Below are positions 15,780-17,650 of a stretch of DNA of 17,650 bases, one piece after another (the stretch's first letter is position 1; every line of letters starts with the position of its first letter). Source of the DNA: CANHBY01 sp031374415 (GTDB lineage: Bacteria; Pseudomonadota; Gammaproteobacteria; Burkholderiales; Burkholderiaceae_C). The notes beneath the pieces are model-generated. The model ran no database searches and was not told the origin of the DNA. It worked only from the letters and a program-made list of their open reading frames with translations. A program made the translations under genes and the position numbers. Location of the stretch: the NCBI GenBank assembly GCA_031374415.1, contig JANMGB010000248.1:1-17650 (forward strand), in the 5' to 3' direction.

Positions 15780-16654
15780 CAGGCAACTGGCTGTAGTGCG
15801 TCCTGTGGCGCCACAACTTCAGCATGAGCACGCTGAACAACCACCGCAGGGAGCGCGACTTCATGGGTGATCGCGGCCAGCAGTTCGAGCCTGGAACTTT
15901 GAACGCCAGGGCCGGATTTGCTCAGGTTCACATAGAACTCACACCCCTCGGTGGGCAAAAAATCAGCTTCTTTCAAAGAGATCAGCCCGAGCGAGAACAG
16001 GTCGTGAATCAATAACCGGAACGAACTGGGCACGAAACACCAGGCATGGACGTCGACGTAGGACTGTTGTTGCGTCACCAAAGCCATGTGTGCCTTGGCT
16101 TCGTCCAATGTGTGAATAAGCCGGTAGTCCCCTTCGTGGGCTGCATGCCACGCGATGTGATCACCTTTGGCCACAACGTTCAAAAAATACTCGGCGATCA
16201 AGCCAGGTGAATGGATGGTTTTTTTCTGGAAATGAGCGTCCACCACGCTCCCCAGGCCGCTGATCGGCCTGAAATGATCAAAGCAATAGCGCTTGTCAGG
16301 AATGGCCAGAGAGATCACACCATCGTCTTTCAAGACATCGGCGCAATTGTTCAAAAAACCAATCAAGTCGGGCGCATGCTCAATGGTGTGAGAAGAAATG
16401 ATCCAGTCGTAGTGCTTGGCCTTTCCAATGAGTTCAACATACGACTCACCGTTCCAGATGAAATCGACCTCTTCGATGTTGTCGAGGTTGACGTTGTGGC
16501 TGGTGTACTTCTCTACCAATTTCTCACGACTCAGGTGGTCGATGATGTGAACCTGAAAACCTTCACGCTTGGGGGCCAGGGGGTTATGGCTGGGACCGAT
16601 CTCAATGCCCAGCCCGTCGCGTCGAATCGAGCGGAGTATCTTTTCTTTGCGCAT
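15776..16654 (-). CDS. class I SAM-dependent methyltransferase, probably acquired
   Basis: 292 aa. The N-terminal LGIEIGPSHNPLAPKREGFQ (residues ~14-33) with VHIIDH carries the SAM-binding glycine loop and the acidic residue after strand two. YDWIISSHTIEHAPD and VLKDDGVISLAIPDKRYCFDH are the later methyltransferase motifs. Relatives I remember sit in polysaccharide or glycosyltransferase clusters, so a cell-surface sugar or lipid role is possible but not shown. The ATG at 16654 is chosen for AAAGGCG 8 bases upstream; the frame is open to 16741 without support. By hand count, blocks inside it are about 47-52% GC against about 70% in the neighbouring ligase gene, which points to transfer. It stands alone with no sugar genes beside it. 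Confidence 0.85.
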   Translation of the reverse strand: MRKEKILRSIRRDGLGIEIGPSHNPLAPKREGFQVHIIDHLSREKLVEKYTSHNVNLDNIEEVDFIWNGESYVELIGKAKHYDWIISSHTIEHAPDLIGFLNNCADVLKDDGVISLAIPDKRYCFDHFRPISGLGSVVDAHFQKKTIHSPGLIAEYFLNVVAKGDHIAWHAAHEGDYRLIHTLDEAKAHMALVTQQQSYVDVHAWCFVPSSFRLLIHDLFSLGLISLKEADFLPTEGCEFYVNLSKSGPGVQSSRLELLAAITHEVALPAVVVQRAHAEVVAPQDALQPVAC

Positions 16655-16672
16655 GCTGGGCGCCTTTGGTTG

Positions 16673-16706
16673 AAGTGGTGGTTGGTCATTTTCGCAGATA
16701 CCACTT
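16673..16706. promoter_or_regulatory. inverted repeat in the divergent methyltransferase/DUF4197 gap
   Basis: aagtggt (16673-16679) and accactt (16700-16706) are exact inverted copies separated by 20 bases, in the 126-base gap between the divergent genes. The placement suits an operator, but 7-base arms this far apart are weak evidence. I found no confident promoter boxes in the gap. Confidence 0.2.
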
Positions 16707-16780
16707 GGCAGAGATGGGCTGAAGGCGAACCCGCAAGCCATTGGGCGACAATCGCATTTTTTCTGCCGGGAGAAACAGTC

Positions 16781-17482
16781 ATGAACCGTCGCGAGCCCTC
16801 AATGAAACGCCGCCAGCTGTTGCAAGCCGCCACGTTGTGGCCGGCCTGCGCACTGATCACCAGCCCGGCCCATGCGGCACTGAGTGAGATCGACGCTGCG
16901 TCGGGCGTGCGTGCTGCGCTAGAACGTGGCGCCGCAGCCGCTGTCGCCTTGCTGGGCAAGACCGATGGCTTTTTGGGCAACCCCCAAGTGCGCATCCCCC
17001 TGCCCGGGATGCTTCAAGATGCCGCCGCGATGCTCAAAGCCACGGGCCAGAAGAAGCGCATCGAAGAGCTCGAAACCGCCATGAACCGTGCCGCTGAGGC
17101 GGCTGTGCCCGAGGCCAAGGCGTTGCTTGCGAGTGCCGTCAAAAGCATGAGCGTCAACGATGCCGTGCAGGTGGTGCAAGGCGGCGACAACTCGGTCACG
17201 CAGTTCTTTGCCAACAAGACGCGCACCCCCCTGACTGAGAAGTTTTTGCCCATCGTCACGCGCCAAACCGAAAAAGTGGCTTTGGCTGCCAAGTACAACG
17301 CCGTGGCAGGCAAGGCCATGGGCCTGGGTTTGGTCAAAGCGGAAGACGCCAACCTACAGCACTACGTTACCGCCAAGGCGCTGGATGGCTTGTTTTTCAT
17401 GATCGGCGAGGAAGAACGCAAAATTCGCCAAAACCCGGTGGGCACCGGCAGCGCCATACTGAAAAAAGTGTTCGGCGGCTGA
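16781..17482 (+). CDS. exported DUF4197 domain protein
   Basis: 233 aa. GGGAGA (16768-16773) lies 7 bases before the ATG at 16781; a second ATG at 16802 is also possible. The N-terminus has a Lys/Arg-rich start (KRRQLLQAATLW), a short hydrophobic core and AHA before residue 33, a signal peptide for export to the periplasm; the RR pair leaves Tat export open. The mature part matches DUF4197: SGVRAALERGAAAAVALLGK, FLGNPQVRIPLPGMLQ, and a tail with YVTAKALDGLFFMIGEEERKI and an ending in ILKKVFGG. The function of DUF4197 is unknown; it is mostly helical and periplasmic. A hairpin follows the stop. Confidence 0.9.
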   Translation: MNRREPSMKRRQLLQAATLWPACALITSPAHAALSEIDAASGVRAALERGAAAAVALLGKTDGFLGNPQVRIPLPGMLQDAAAMLKATGQKKRIEELETAMNRAAEAAVPEAKALLASAVKSMSVNDAVQVVQGGDNSVTQFFANKTRTPLTEKFLPIVTRQTEKVALAAKYNAVAGKAMGLGLVKAEDANLQHYVTAKALDGLFFMIGEEERKIRQNPVGTGSAILKKVFGG

Positions 17483-17485
17483 GAA

Positions 17486-17504
17486 CGCCACGGTTGTCGT
17501 GGCG
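17486..17504 (+). terminator. hairpin after the DUF4197 gene
   Basis: cgccacg (17486-17492) and cgtggcg (17498-17504) form a perfect 7-bp stem with a 5-base loop, starting 4 bases after the stop codon. No T-run follows, so this is a probable but non-classical terminator. The insertion sequence begins 10 bases later. Confidence 0.5.
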
Positions 17505-17514
17505 CCCACCCTAG

Positions 17515-17650
17515 GGCGTGTTAACAATTACCCAATGCCGACGTAGGCACAAACGAGGGTGATCATGGCCAAGAAGTTGCGAGCCAATTTTTCATAACGG
17601 GTGGCGACCCGGCGGAATTGCTTGATACGGTTGAAGAAGCGTTCAACCAC
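17515..17650 (-). mobile_element. IS5-family insertion sequence, 3' (transposase-end) end, truncated by window edge
   Basis: Starts after CTAG (17511-17514) with the terminal repeat ggcgtgttaacaatt, the inverted partner of the repeat ending at 136. The transposase stop codon lies inside the inner edge of this repeat. The element has the same orientation as the copy at the left end. As there, exactly 136 bases are present. Confidence 0.85.
17528..17650 (-). CDS. IS5-family transposase, C-terminal fragment (runs off the window)
   Basis: 40 residues are visible, beginning VVERFFNRIKQFRRVATRYE and going on through KLARNFLAMITL to a stop at the complement of 17528-17530. The ERFFNRIKQFRR-ATRYEK block carries the glutamate of the DDE triad and the following Arg/Lys-rich helix typical of IS5-group transposases. 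No internal stop or frameshift is seen in the visible part. The N-terminal part is outside the window, so it cannot be proven to be the same copy type as at the left end beyond the shared terminal repeat. Confidence 0.85.
   Translation of the reverse strand: MVERFFNRIKQFRRVATRYEKLARNFLAMITLVCAYVGIG

Noticed and set aside
16655..16741. Longer methyltransferase start
   Set aside because: AAAGGCG precedes the ATG at 16654; the longer form would add 29 residues of Pro/Ser-rich sequence with no family look.
16211..16780. Plus-strand extension of the DUF4197 protein through the methyltransferase region
   Set aside because: The signal peptide and GGGAGA site place the start at 16781; the upstream part is antisense to the methyltransferase.
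1..17650. A 17-kb composite transposon formed by two direct IS copies
   Set aside because: The interior holds core genes (htpG, gluQ, srkA, FKBP), and equal 136-base ends look like an assembly stop at a multicopy repeat. The two flanks need not be a mobilising pair.

Overview
The window looks like a chromosomal contig from a high-GC betaproteobacterium, most likely of the order Burkholderiales (Comamonadaceae-like). This rests on overall GC and on the style of the LysR regulator, GluQ-RS, SrkA, HtpG and DUF2726 proteins. No rRNA, tRNA or CRISPR array was seen.

Both ends lie inside an IS5-family insertion sequence. The left end carries the transposase N-terminus and the right end its C-terminus, both on the minus strand. 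Exactly 136 bases of element are present on each side, and each is joined to the interior by CTAG. The equal lengths look like a contig that stopped at a multicopy repeat.

From left to right: (1) 378-6258 is a tight three-gene cassette. It holds a 975-aa protein of no family I can name, a LodA/GoxA-like quinoprotein amino-acid oxidase homologue, and a LodB-like FAD-dependent maturation partner. This is the accessory and most novel part. (2) 6251-8542 holds a LysR regulator overlapping the lodB-like gene, then gluQ and an FKBP peptidyl-prolyl isomerase, all on the plus strand. (3) 8543-8867 is a gene-free stretch with a 160-bp MITE-like inverted repeat bounded by CTAG, followed by two small inverted repeats. 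(4) 8868-11084 holds a membrane-anchored DUF2726 protein and the SrkA/YihE stress kinase. (5) 11163-13046 is htpG on the minus strand, with a near-consensus heat-shock (sigma-32) promoter upstream. (6) 13309-15779 holds a CPA2-type cation:proton antiporter and a YbdK-like carboxylate-amine ligase. (7) 15776-16654 is an AT-richer, probably acquired methyltransferase on the minus strand whose stop overlaps the ligase stop. (8) 16781-17482 is an exported DUF4197 protein.

Most genes from 6251 on are ordinary housekeeping or stress genes (tRNA-Asp queuosine modification, protein folding, kinase-based stress protection, ion homeostasis, thiol or peptide-like ligation). The lod-like cassette reads as a co-transcribed unit: consecutive genes are 15 bp apart or overlap, and the first two have strong Shine-Dalgarno sites. 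Its likely biochemistry is a self-processed redox enzyme (LodA-like) activated by a flavoprotein (LodB-like). The large first protein could be a partner, scaffold or delivery component, but its role is unknown.
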